Assembly (NCBI GenBank): GCA_946807835.1
Contig: OX327706.1
Location: 20,573,001 to 20,637,000 of the forward strand
Reading direction: 5' to 3'
DNA from: Ailanthus altissimus
Lineage: Eukaryota; Streptophyta; Magnoliopsida; Sapindales; Simaroubaceae
DNA: 64,000 nt
The position numbers and the translations under genes were made by a program. The stretch's first letter is position 1. Every line of letters starts with the position of its first letter. Under the pieces are notes generated by a model. That model saw nothing but the letters and a program-made list of their open reading frames with translations. It ran no database searches and was not told the origin of the DNA. Shown in pieces: positions 1 through 12,097 of this stretch.

Positions 1-35
1 GTATTGTTGTTGTGTATTTGTGGTTTTCTTGACAG

Positions 36-3000
36 TTCTACCAAGATCTTGCAAATTCAGCAAAAGCTTTGGAATGCCTTCAACAAGTCCTAAATATTGA
101 CAACAGGTACATGTTGTCTTTGTACCATGTCGCGACATATTAGCATTGATATTCTGGTGCCTGACTCTCATTCTGAGTCTCACTTGTGATTCTGCCCCAT
201 GATTTATACTTGACAGTTTGAATACTTTTCTAATAGGTTCTCAAAAGCATATCATTTGCGTGGGCTACTGCTTCATGGGATGGGACAACACAAGTAAATT
301 CTATCAACTTTTATTTTCTGGGAATGTTTTGTTTTTTATCTTTGTGCTTATTCACTCATTGTTGATCCCTGTCCATTGCACCTTCTGCTTTATGCAATAG
401 TTGAACAAGGCCAAATGTTGTGACAGATCTAGCAACATGGTTAGAGATGGATATTTGAAATGGCATCAAGGGAAAAACCCACTGGTCCAAACCCAATGAG
501 AATGTTGCATAAACTGTTTATGAGGGTTAGAATGAAATAAAGTTCTAATACCAGGCTGAAATTAGGAAGAAGGATAATAGCAATGTTGTCTCATCCCAAG
601 TACCTTTTGTCAGTCGAATTGTGTTCTGCCTTACAGCTTTCAAGTTAAAAAATTAGTGCACAATTTCTTGTCTATTCTCTAAGAACTGTATTTTTCTTTT
701 TTTCTTTATCCTGCCTTGTAGCTCAATGGTATTGTTTCTTCAATTGTATTTTTTTCTTTCCTCATTTCTTCCAGCCTTTTTGTTTTTCATTCTTCTTGAT
801 CAAATATTGGTGTTACCTGACTATCTTGGTTGTCTCGATAATAGTCCCTAGTTTACAACTCGGTGAACATAGAAAAGTCGAGGGATTTCTGGATATAAAA
901 CTAATAATAAAAAGATTGGTGGTACCTTTATGATGACTGTCAATTGCTGGCTTTTTGTTTAATTGTTGTCATATGAATTTGGTGGCTTAAGGTATAGAAC
1001 TTATGTGTAGAACCAAGCTTATTACAGTAATGCTTGGAATAGAGTTTGACGAACAAAGTATACAAGCTATTTTTATTAATTATTACTGTTCTCTCGGCTG
1101 TAATCATGCATTGGGTGATTGCATCACAAAATTAAAAGCATAATTGCTAAATTTTGTAACAACAGTATGTATATAGACTATATTAGTCCCAACCCTGTAA
1201 GGGCTTAGATTCCTGATGAAAAAAATAATGCTAGACCAATCTTTTGATAACACATAATGACCTAGTAGCATAACCGAACTTTGAGTAAGATCCATTAGTC
1301 TAACTACAGCCAATAAGCAGAGAATGTTGGAGTTATGATAATTCCTCTGGTGCATTAAACTATCAGAAATTGTAACATAATTAAACCAACAGCTCAGAAA
1401 CTAGAAGAAACATAGAAGGAGCCTCAACAGCAACTGTAAAAGATTACTCTGAAATCTCAAGTTTACCCCTCATTTCTCAATCCTTTCCAAACTGAGGTTT
1501 AGACATTAGATCTAACCTTGGCATCTCTTTTGTAAATCTTTGCAGATTGCTGCAAGTATCCTTCATCACTCTTAGCTTTTGGTTGATTTTAGTTGCATCT
1601 CAACATATTCAATTCTGCATCTTGACATTGATTGTTCAAACTTTTATGAATGAAGAATAGGCAGTCTTCCAGCTTCTGAACTCTCCTTTTCTGGAACACT
1701 TAAATGGCAGTGTCTGTTGATGTCAAACCTAAACTTACATATTAATGATCCGTTCTGCATCCAAACAAATATATTCTACCTTTTTTCCTTGTTCAAAATT
1801 TCACTACTGAACCCTCTGAATGCTCAATTGGAAGCAGTAATCTCTTCTTTGTTATTACTGTAGGTGCTCTATGGACCAATGTTAAGTTTTGACTCTCTTA
1901 TGTTAAACAATGAATTTGTTCAAAGTTGTTTCCACATCGGTAATCTATTGGCATTGCTTGTTAACTAACTAAATTGATTGTTGCAGGAAGGCTATTAAAG
2001 ATTTATCTACTGGGTTAAGCATTGAGCCCTCAAACATTGAGTGCTTATACTTGAGAGCATCTTGCCACCATGCTATTGGAGAATACAGAGAGGCGGTAAT
2101 GAAGCATTTTGTCATTTTTTTTAAGTTGAGATTAGAAGAGTGCATGGTTTATTGTGTGGCTTTAAGGTCCTAATTTTGAATTGATGGTTACAGATCAAGG
2201 ACTATGATGCTGCACTTGATTTGGAACTAGACTCGATGGAGAAATTTGTTCTTCAATGCCTGGCGTTTTATCAGGTTCATTCTTAAGAGAACATTGTGAT
2301 CTAAAATAAATGTGCTACAAATGTTTTCTTTTTCCTATTTTTGAATTCATTTGGAAAGTAACTGCAAAACAGTTGGAAATTTTCATGCCCTTTGCTTGCA
2401 ATCAGCAATAGTGTTATCATAATTTGTATCTCCATAATGTAAATTTTTCATGCCTTTTTCCATCAGTATCATTGTTATCGTAATTATGTCTCTATTAGTG
2501 TAACCTAGATCCTGTTCTTAGACCACTACTTCAGTTTTGTTGTTAAATGAAAAACTGTGTTCTTAGATGTGTCAATGTGCATCTATAATCTCTCATTGCT
2601 TTTTGTTTTGTACCACTGATAACTTATGGCTTTTGATTGGTCCCAATAGCTGTGTAGCAGTCTTATATTAGGCAGTGGTAACCTTTGATTTCTTTTTCTC
2701 CCTAATATTGTGTTGTAGTGTGACCCAATTATTCAAATTCTATGTCCCTATCTTTTTGTGCCATGCCATACCAACGCAAAATCTGTCTCACTTTATGTAT
2801 GTGGATCTTAAATGAAAATTACTGCTTTCTTTCCAATATTCAGATGTTCCAGTCCACTTTGAAAATCACAAAATTTGTAGAAAATATTGCAATTTATTTC
2901 TGCATGTTAAACTATGTTCTGGCCTCTTTATTTTTCACTGATTTTGGTTAGCATCTTCCACTCCTTTCTTATAGTTAACATTATGGCGAAGGGTATAGTA

Positions 3001-6000
3001 ATTGTTTTAATAACTCAAACCATTTAAGTTTTCATAGTGAACAATTATTGTGGGAAGACTAAACAGAAAAGGTAGGCTTAATTTTACAGCAGAGGTTGAA
3101 CAAATTAGATGTCTCCAGCTAATATGTGTGCGTGCTTGTCCATATCAGCAGAATTCACACATGGAATAGTTATGTGTGATGTGCCATGACGATTTGACCA
3201 TGATTGTTGGAACTAAATGCTTTCCTTGGTTTTTATCATTAAATATCTAAATGATCATTCTCATTTGCAGAAGGAGATTGCTTTGTACACAGCTTCCAAA
3301 ATCAGCAGTGAATTTTGCTGGTTTGATATTGATGGAGATATTGATCCACTCTTCAAGGTAATATGTTGTGAAAACTATATTATCTAGATGCTTATCCTCT
3401 TGAAAATTATTGACTTCCTGCTTGAGATTTAGGTCACTTAATTGGACTGCAAACTTGACCTTTGAAATTCTAAAGTTGTTGAGGCAATGATGATGTGCAT
3501 GCTACATCCATACTTTTCAAACATCAAAATGTATATGGCATAACAGCTGAATCAATGTATTTTGTGCCTGCCCTTCCCTTCTCCCTCCAGTTAAAGGAAA
3601 TAAAGCAACTGCAAAGAAACTTAGCTGATTAGCATTATTACTCTTGTAAGTAGTTGTCATACTTTAGATCTTTTGATACATCCATCAAGCTTTTTGGGAA
3701 AAGCGCTTTGTTCTGAAGTCCTTCGGCTGTGTGGTGGCCTTGTTTTATAGATGGGGGTCAGGAGGATGCACATAAGTGTAACATGATTGTAAACAGTCGG
3801 GGGCTATTAAATTTCTTATGGTCCAGTGTGCGATGATGTTAGATTTATGATATTTTCAAATAGCCATAAAGAAAAAAAGAAAGAAAACAGTTTTTGTTTC
3901 AAATTCGACAAAAAACAATGTGCCTTGTAGTTTAATGGCTTCTTGTCGCAAATAGGTTGTAAACCTTGTTGATTATGGTATTTTCAGGAATATTGGTGCA
4001 AAAGATTGCACCCAAAGAATGTATGTGAAAAGGTTTTCAGACAGCCTTCCCTTCATGATTCTCCAAAAAAGGGAAAGCTTAGGAAGCAAGATTTTGCTGT
4101 TACCAAGCAGAAGACTGCACTTCTACTGGTTGCTGATTCCATTGGCAAGAAAATCCAATATGATTGTCCTGGTTTCTTATCCAATAGGCGTCAGGTAATT
4201 TATTTTGAGAATTGTTATAACTGAAAATCTTTTAATGGCTAAGACAGCTGCTTTTCGTCTCCTTCCTGGTCTTCTTCTTTCCTTGTGTTTTTGTATGTAC
4301 TTTCTGATATTCCCATCTTACTCTTGTAAAAGACTGACTTTAACAACACATTGTAGCCTTTATGTTCTAACCCACTCATCAAAAGCAACACATTTACCTG
4401 ATCCTCATATACCTGATAAATTTATGAACATTTGTGTTGAGGCCTAATGACTGTATAATTCAGCTTATAAAGCCTTTTTTCTTTTTTTTGCTTTTTTTAT
4501 TTGGAGAGAGAGAGAAAAAGGGAAGGGGGTGTTAGCGGTTCTCATGGTAGGTCTTTATTCTCTCTTTTCTTTTCGCTCTTTTTGTTGAGGTATTGTATCC
4601 TTAATTAAGTTAGTTTATACATTTAACATTCTATGGTATTGACTCAAATCAGGATGTAAACATACAGCTTAATGCATGTCCATGCATTAGTAATAGGCTA
4701 TACTCCCTCTAAAACACCTTTTTCATCTATCTATCTAGATAATTGTAATTTGCACTTATTAATAATTGTTAACTTCTATTATATATCAGCAACGTATGGC
4801 AGGGTTAGCTGCTATTGAAATTGCTCAGAAGATTTCAAAAGCTTGGCGTTCTTTACAAACAGAATGGAAATATGCCAATAGGAGCTCATCAAAAAATTGT
4901 AAAAAAGCCTGGAGAAGAGATAGAATCAACATTGCCAGCCAGAATAGAGGTGGTGCTGGTTGTAGTACAAGCAGTTCCTGTAAAGCATCTTCTTATGGTG
5001 TTATGGAGGAAAAATCATCTTGTCGTCCCTCGATGTCATGGCAAGATGTCTACACGCTAGCTGTCAAATGGAGACAGATATCTGAACCTTGTGACCCTGT
5101 TGTGTGGGTTAACAGGTTAAGGTATTCTATCTTTGTGGTGTTATAGCATCAAAACGACCTAAATGTGTTGCTATAGCAAATTCTCAGTTTTGGAGTCTTT
5201 TACCATAACATATTGTCTTCTTTTGAAATCAACCTGCTGTGACTTATATATATGTATAGTCTACAACATTCAATGAATGTCAAAATGTTATCTTGATTGT
5301 TAGTATTTTTGTTCTGTTTCTGTAAATTTCAATGTTAAATCATCTATGCACCAGTCTTGCTATGCAATCTGTTCTTTTCTTACTTGAAATTCCTATCAAT
5401 ATACATTTAAGTGAATTATTTTTTCATTTATGATTGAAGGTTTTTGGGACTTTATCAAATTGAAGTTACATTATAATTGAAGTCATTTTAAAGATAATTT
5501 TCTTCAAACTTCAAGATTTTCCTTGTTTACCTAGAGCATGCTTTAAGTTATGCTTGGTTGGAAACTACTACATGTGTCAGCCAACCTAAAATAAGATCTC
5601 TGAATCTGTTAATTTGCATTTATTGTAGAAAATGAGTTATTAGTAGGAATGATTGTGCAAGATAGGCCAGGAATAACTTGAATTCTTTTTGCATATTATT
5701 GGACCTGGAATGGTTGTGTAAGCCTCACTTTATTACTATTATACTGGAAATATTTAATGCTTTGCCATTATATTAGCTCTGGCAATGTGTATTGTTGGTT
5801 ATGTTTGCATTATTTTATTTTTATGAGTTTCCACTATTAGAAAATGGTCTAGTATTAATGCAAGTCTGCTCCTTTTCTTTTGTGGTGTAATTGGCGGGTC
5901 TTTCTGCAATTTCCAGTGAAGAATTTAACTCTGGATTTGGGTCTCATACACCGATGATTCTTGGACAAGCAAAGGTTGTTCGCTACTTCCCAAATTATGA

Positions 6001-7927
6001 AAGGTAAACACAGTTTTACTACAATTTTGAGTGAGGCTGTTTCTAGAACACTTATTATAGCTGATGCTGCAGAACATTAAATGTTGCAAAGACTGTCATG
6101 AAGGATAAAAAGTATGTGCACAACAAGACAGATGATGTAATTGATCTATCCAAAGATGGGAAATTGCAGGATGTGAGTACTTTTTGTGGCACATTTGGAT
6201 TCTTTTTCCATTTCTTTGTTGTTCCTTGCTCTGCACAAGGGCTTTACGTCTTCCGGAAAGCCTGTAATGTTCCTGCCCAATTGAGTAATTGTACTTTTTT
6301 AATGATATTCATTCCCAGTCTTCAAAATGGTAGGTTATCAAAGTAGGTACAAGATTCCTTATTGCATCTTTACCTTTTGCACTAAGTAGGAGAGTGCCTC
6401 TTATTAAAGTGTTTAAAGTTGATGATGTTTTTTTATTTCACTATTCCTTATTTTGAGTCAACAATTATCTAGCATAAAGTTGTTGGAATTATGAGTGTGA
6501 TTAAATGTTTTGTCCTGGATTTTCTAACTTAATTCCATCACTTACAAAATGATAAAAATATGATGAAAATTTTGTGCATAATTTTTTATTATTTTCTTTT
6601 CTAAGTTCTGGCTCTATCCTCATTCAACACCTTGGTACAAATTTGCTAGTATTCAAATAATTTAGGATGCTCCTCAACACAAAGAATAATAGGTCACTTT
6701 TTGGTTAGACTTTGTTTGGTTGCACCCTTGTGAATCTTCTAAAGTTTGGATTTATGAACAATCAAATCTTTTACAAATCTGCATCAACCTAAAACACCCA
6801 TCAGAAATATCTCCAGGGAATGTACATAGTATGTAATCAAGTGTTTTTTTTTTAATAACTGATGTTAACATGTACAGATTATGCATGCAAAAACATGTGA
6901 TGATCTTCACAAGGTTGTTGGTGAGGACTTCTGGTTGGCTACTTGGTGCAACAGTACTGCATTCGAGGGGTAAATTTACCATCAGATTTTAACATGGTGT
7001 TCTTTGCATTTAGAATCTTTTGGGATGATGTGGTATCTTGTTTATATTTGTTTCAGGAAGCAGCTTGAAGGGACAAGGATCACCTTAGTCAAAATGTAGA
7101 ATCTGATTCTCCTATCACTGTTGGCTCTCATCTTTTTGGCTTCCACCATTTCTGCCTCTTTCCTGTTTATTCTTCAATGTATTATTATTCCTGGTATGTA
7201 CCCTGACTCGTTATGTTGGGTAACTCTTTCAGGGGAGAATCAGGATATGACTTTGCAATTAGAACACCTTGTACCCCTTCTAGATGGGATGATTTTGATG
7301 CGGAAATGACCGTGGCATGGGAAGTAAGTAGTGCTAGTACTCATGCACAGATCTTCTGGAGTTCCTATGCATTTCATGGTGTCACCACTGTTTAACTAAG
7401 AGAAAATTTTGAAATTAATCTGCAAAGACAAACTGATTATGGATTTGCAGGCTCTATGCAATGCTTATTGTGGTGAAAATTATGGGTCTACTGATTTCAG
7501 TGTTCTTGAAAATGTGAGAGATGCTATCTTGAGGATGACGTATTACTGGTATTACATCTAATGCTTGGTGAATGCAAACGATTGCTTTATATTTAGGTAA
7601 CTTGTAATTCTTTGAAAGTAATGTAATTTGCTTTTCAGGTACAATTTCATGCCATTGTCAAGAGGCTCTGCAGTTGTTGGATTTGTGGTGTTGCTCGGGG
7701 TGTTCCTCGCTGCTAACATGGAGTTCTCAGGACACATCCCACAAGGTTTACAGGTGGATTGGGAAGCCATCTTAAACTCTGATCCAAACTTCTTTGTGGA
7801 TTCTGTTAAGAATTGGTTGTACCCATCACTTACAGTTTCAACATCTTGGAAAGAATATCCGGATGTCACATCTACTTTTGTGACAACTGGATCAGTTGTT
7901 GCTGCCCTGAGCTCGTATGATAATTAA
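36..7927 (+). CDS. SRFR1: SRFR1-like TPR protein, C-terminal part (5' partial, 14 exons)
   Basis: Coding exons, joined by GT-AG introns with consistent phase: 36-106, 237-293, 1987-2095, 2194-2274, 3271-3357, 3988-4194, 4790-5121, 5917-6003, 6073-6172, 6878-6969, 7057-7095, 7233-7323, 7451-7548, 7639-7927 (stop TAA). They encode about 579 residues. The first exons carry tetratricopeptide repeats (AYHLRGLLLHGMGQHKKAI, CLYLRASCHHAIGEYREA); the rest is the long non-TPR C-terminal region ending in SVVAALSSYDN, which I recognise as that of SUPPRESSOR OF RPS4-RLD 1. In Arabidopsis SRFR1 is a roughly 1,050-residue negative regulator of effector-triggered immunity that associates with NLR receptors and EDS1, so about 55% of the protein is here. 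No lesion is seen; the promoter and N-terminal TPRs lie left of the window. Family assignment is from memory of the protein, not a search. One donor (exon ending 5121) has an alternative 6 nt upstream. Confidence 0.87.
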
Positions 7928-7948
7928 GCATCTGCAACTCCTACAGAG

Positions 7949-8204
7949 GTAAGGAAACTGCATCAGTCGGTCTGATGAATATATTAATTATGGGGGTGTC
8001 TGGTTTGCTGGATGAAAATGGATAATCCCCTCATTTAACCTTTAAAAGCACATTAGTAAGAAAACATGAATTAAATAATGGTAGACTATTGAAATTATAA
8101 ACATAAATGATGACAGTATTCATAAATTGGCATTTTTAAAAACTATATGTTAATCTGCTACTTATTTTAAAGATCTGTTTTTAATACTGTGAAGAACCTT
8201 ACAG
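7949..8204 (+). other. Probable 3'UTR intron of the SRFR1-like gene
   Basis: CAGAG|GTAAGG at 7944-7954 is a strong donor 21 nt after the stop codon, and CCTTACAG at 8197-8204 is a plausible acceptor. The enclosed 256 bp are AT-rich like the other introns. Inferred from splice consensus only; no transcript evidence. An intron this close to the stop would be below the ~50-nt distance usually associated with nonsense-mediated decay. Confidence 0.5.
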
Positions 8205-8371
8205 ACGATATCAAACTTGATGCATTGTCTTACGAAAGCAAAAAGAATCAAGCTTTCAGTACTTCATGGAGTGGATTTCTTTGCTGCCAGGGTCCCATGA
8301 ATCTTGACGAGAGATGTATTTGTACTCATATCAGCTTCATTGTTGTAACCATATGTTGTACAACATTTTAG

Positions 8372-8377
8372 AATAAA
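8372..8377 (+). terminator. Candidate polyadenylation signal of the SRFR1-like gene
   Basis: AATAAA embedded in GAATAAATAAATTCC, about 440 bp after the stop codon, followed by T-rich sequence. Position fits a plant 3' end; unverified. Confidence 0.4.
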
Positions 8378-8399
8378 TAAATTCCTTTTCTTCTTCCCT

Positions 8400-10098
8400 T
8401 GCGGTAGTTCACATATACATTAAATATAGATGAATATTTATTTATGAAGAATTTTGATTATATCAATGTCTTGAAGAGTTTTAGGCTAATTATAGGTTGT
8501 TTACATCCATAGTTTTATCTTTGATTCAAGAATTTACTACTCATCTCTATCGACCTGCTCCAGTGCCAGTCATAAAAAATCCTTTTCCATGGTCAACGGC
8601 AAGCACCGAATAGTTACTATGGCAATAGAGGAAAAATGACTGTGCTTCTCCCTCTGGTGATAGAGAAAAAATAGGTTTATTATTGTTGAAGTAGAAGACA
8701 CAAATAAGTAATATTACCTAAATAAATAATATAAAATAAGTTATTAAAAAAATAAAAATAAAAAAGTAAAAAATGAATACACAAAATTTATTACGTTTAT
8801 AACAGATTAAAATCATTCACTTTTTTTTATTGAATTTTAAGATATTGATAAAATATATCTTTTATAAAAAAAATTATAAAGAGTAACTTTTTTTTTACAT
8901 TTTAAAAATTTTTTTTCAATCACAAAAAATGTTTAATCACATATTATAAAAAGGTGTTCTATGATCACTAAAATCTCTTTTTTGATCATAAAAAAGTGTT
9001 TTTAAGCTAATTGAAAATTTTTATATAGGTTTAGATATTTTAAGTTTACCATATATGTGTAAGAGTCGTATTAGGGAGTCCTAAAGTAAGTGGGAGACAA
9101 AATAAGGAAGTTTTCAATTTTTAGGAAACTGTTCACCCGTCCAGTGCTGCAGTGTTGGTGCGTTCTCTCCCGCCTGGGCGCTCAGGTTCTAGTTTCGACG
9201 CCGCGATGCCCATTCTTGATTGCAGTGGCGTTGGCTCCTAATACTCTTTTCTTCGTTTTTGTCTCTTTTCACATCTATCTTCGATTCTCACGCACCCTGT
9301 GCACTTAATTTGATCTCAAAATTATATCCCGATAATTTTCAATCAATATTCTCACATTAATATTAAATAAAAATTAATAATGATTGAAAATGCAATTGAT
9401 ATTTGAACATAATTATGTTTAATTTTTTTCATTAAATCTTTTTGAAAAATAATATATATACACATTTACTTTGGGGTTTGTATAGATTATAGAAGAAATT
9501 TACTGATTTTTTGCCTTTTGTTTTAGTGATTTTTGAGATTATAGAACTCTGAAATTTTTTGGACGAATTACAATTTCTAGGATTTCATGAGAAAACCAAT
9601 TGAATTTGTCTATTAATATCATTCCACAGGCACGCTTAGGATGCCAAATGGTTTCTGTAGAAAGTGATTTGGCCATGCTGAAAATTTCAACCACGGATTT
9701 ACTAACACACACTTGGTACAAAAAGTTTGAAACTTTTTGGGATATTGTCAAATCCAGACAATATTTTAGTGTCTAATGAACGATTTAAAAGCACAATTAG
9801 TGAGTTAGGTACAATATGTTACGTATCAAATCTGCCAAAGATTTTGTTAAATCTTTGAATAAAGGATTTTACAATCTTTAATGCAAGCAGAGTTGAGTGG
9901 GGTTTAGGAGGCATCAACCTCAATTATATCAACAGTGAGTGGAGGGAAGGGCATGGCAAATACAACACTATGAATAACCACTCTTGCTGCTAGGCCTTGT
10001 CTTTGAATAAAAGAACGTTAAGACTTATATCAGCATAACTAATTAACAATGATACTGTTCCTATTATCCTATAGGCCCTATGAACATTATATCATTTA
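8400..10098. other. Convergent intergenic region, AT-rich
   Basis: Lies between the 3' ends of the SRFR1-like gene (+) and the ARM/TPR gene (-). Strongly AT-rich from 8640 to 9090. A GC-richer patch at about 9130-9300 breaks the pattern and holds a short open frame without recognisable content. I see no supported gene, RNA or intact mobile element. Confidence 0.6.
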
Positions 10099-12097
10099 TC
10101 ACTCCCCCATCCGATTTCTGAAAGGTGCCAATCCAGCATTGACATTAACTTCTTTTTTCCTCCGTCTTGCTCTCTCAAGCTTCCTTCTCCTCCATGTTTT
10201 ATCAATCAACTTTTCTTCTATAATGGTGGGCATAATACCTGAAAAAAAAGAAATAAAAACAAAGTTGAGAGTTACCCAACGAAGTATAAACTTTAGAAGA
10301 TAAACAAAATAAAAAGCGAGACTTGCCTCCGACGCTCTTTTTGTCCACGCTCACGTCCTCAATGGGGTACTGTCCCTTGGTTTTCTCTAATTTCGCACCA
10401 TGTCTATTACACATCTTTGACTTGGCATGATTAAAAGGCCACGTGGCATTCATCTGCTTGTTGATCATGGCCGCCGCGTAGTAGGGGATCTTCACACGCT
10501 TGCTGTGCTTCGATTTCATGCGGCTACTAATGAACGTTAAGCAGTCCATCAAACTCTCTTTAGCCAATCCTTGCATGTCATAAGCCTGCGATCTTCTCCA
10601 CAGGCTCTTACTGTGAGACCTCACCGTACTGGATAAACACAGAGCTCTTGTTGTGTCACTAATGGCAGCTTCTGGCTTCTTCAGCATCAAATAACACTGA
10701 GCCCTATTGCTGTAAAGAACAATCCTCTCCTTTCTCATCTTTAATGGGCACAAATCCAAAGCCTTGCTATATTTCTCCACAGCTTTTTCAATGTAACCAG
10801 CCCAGAACTTCTGGTTGCCTTGTTGTTTCAACACACACACTGAGAGCTCTCTCTCTTTCATTTCTTCTTCAGACATTAGCTTCTCTTTTTTCCTTTTTTC
10901 CACCTTTAAATCCCAAATTTCCTCTAATGCCCTCTCAGCTTTCTTGCTCTTCAACCTCAAGTTACCATATTTGATTTTGTGGTAATCTTGTAAAAGTGTC
11001 TGTGTGATTGTTTCTCCAACTCTTTTTCTCTCTTTGAGGGTTTTAAGCTCAACCAAATCAACAAGAAAAACAGCTGCAGTATCTATAACTTCATATCTTG
11101 TATCTGGGTCCTTGAGAAGAAGCAAAAGAGAATCAATAGCCTCGTACTGCCAATCATCTGAAGATCTTGACATGTTGCAGAGATTCTCAATGACTTGTTT
11201 CAACTTTGATACGCTTTCTCTTCCTGTTTTTGTGTGACACAATGTTCTTATCAATCCAATACCAGCAGGTGAAGTGTGATTTGCCAAGCCACCCCACATT
11301 TCACACGCAATTTTCAAGAAATTTCCACCACAAATGAGATTCAGAGACCTTTCTTTGCATGCAAAGCAATTTAAGAGAGAGAGAGACCAACACTGAAGTT
11401 GACTTGCCCATTCTTCGGCCTTTCTGTTCTCTAACTCTAATCCTCCAAGCCCTCTTGTAAGAAGATCACATTGGTACTTCAATCTCTTCTTTTCTTTCAA
11501 CCCAACCAACTTTTCATAAACTACTTCAAAGCAACTGCAAGCTATTTTCTTGGCCAATTCTATGATTTCTACTTCATGCAAAGCAACAGCTTCAAAGCTT
11601 CTCCCATGGCTAGCAAGATGACCAAGTGCACGAACTGCAACTCTTTGCTCGACCCAACTGATCTTTCCTCTTAAAAGCTCCATCAATGGCAAAACCACAC
11701 CTGATTTAGCAGCTTTTTCTGCAAAATGAGCCTTGTTCATGGTATATGAACCAATGATATGGGCCGCATAGTACGGAATATAGATGTTCTGATCTCTGAG
11801 TAGCCATTCCTCATCATTGAGGCCCTTCTGAATAAGCTTACTCATACACTCAAATATGCCAAGGGATGGGAATTCTGGGTCATCGGGTTGATTGACGGCG
11901 ATGTTAAAGAGCCCGCTTAAGACCAAGACATGCTCTTGGTTATCTCTGAGAGGCAGCTCCCTGAAGCAGCGGGCAATTTTTGCTCTTCTGAGAGATGGGA
12001 CCCGCTCATTCATGGAGCAAAAGAAACAAATAGGATTAGTGCATGGTATTTCTGGGGGCATCCCGCAGGCTTTGTGCTCATGGGAATGGGATGCCAT
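10099..12097 (-). CDS. ARM-repeat / TPR protein, two exons with a GC-AG intron
   Basis: Exon 1 runs 12097 down to 10327, exon 2 10238 down to 10099 (TGA), giving 636 residues. The start ATG sits in GCCATGG, a good context. N-terminus: Cys-rich motif CTNPICFFC (residues 19-27). Residues ~50-400: helical armadillo-like repeats (e.g. LLRGKISWVEQRVAVRALGH). Residues ~400-416: charged linker. Residues ~417-525: TPRs (KQQGNQKFWAGYIEKAVEKY, LYSNRAQCYLMLKKPEAAIS). The C-terminus is basic (TWRRRKLERARRRKKE). This matches a plant family annotated as ARM-repeat superfamily proteins of unknown biochemical role; TPR plus ARM suggests a scaffold or co-chaperone-like adaptor (inference). Read without splicing, the frame runs through the intron into a meaningless tail (KSRFLFC...), whereas splicing at GGAG|GCAAGT restores a charged C-terminal tail like that of the family. 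Confidence 0.85.
10239..10326 (-). other. GC-AG intron of the ARM/TPR gene
   Basis: On the minus strand the exon ends GTCGGAG and the intron starts GCAAGT; it ends TTTTTTTTCAG before GTATTATGCCC. Length is 88 bp. No GT donor nearby gives a sensible frame. AG|GCAAGT is the classic context of the minor GC-AG class handled by the major spliceosome. Phase 1 on both sides joins cleanly to a frame that runs 46 codons (including the split one) to a stop. Confidence 0.8.

Noticed and set aside
9090..9308. Short + frame in the intergenic GC patch
   Set aside because: No domain, no splice logic, no homologous text recognised.
10202..10326. C-terminal extension of the ARM/TPR frame (KSRFLFCLSSKV...)
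   Set aside because: It is intron sequence; splicing at AG|GCAAGT gives a conserved-looking basic tail instead.
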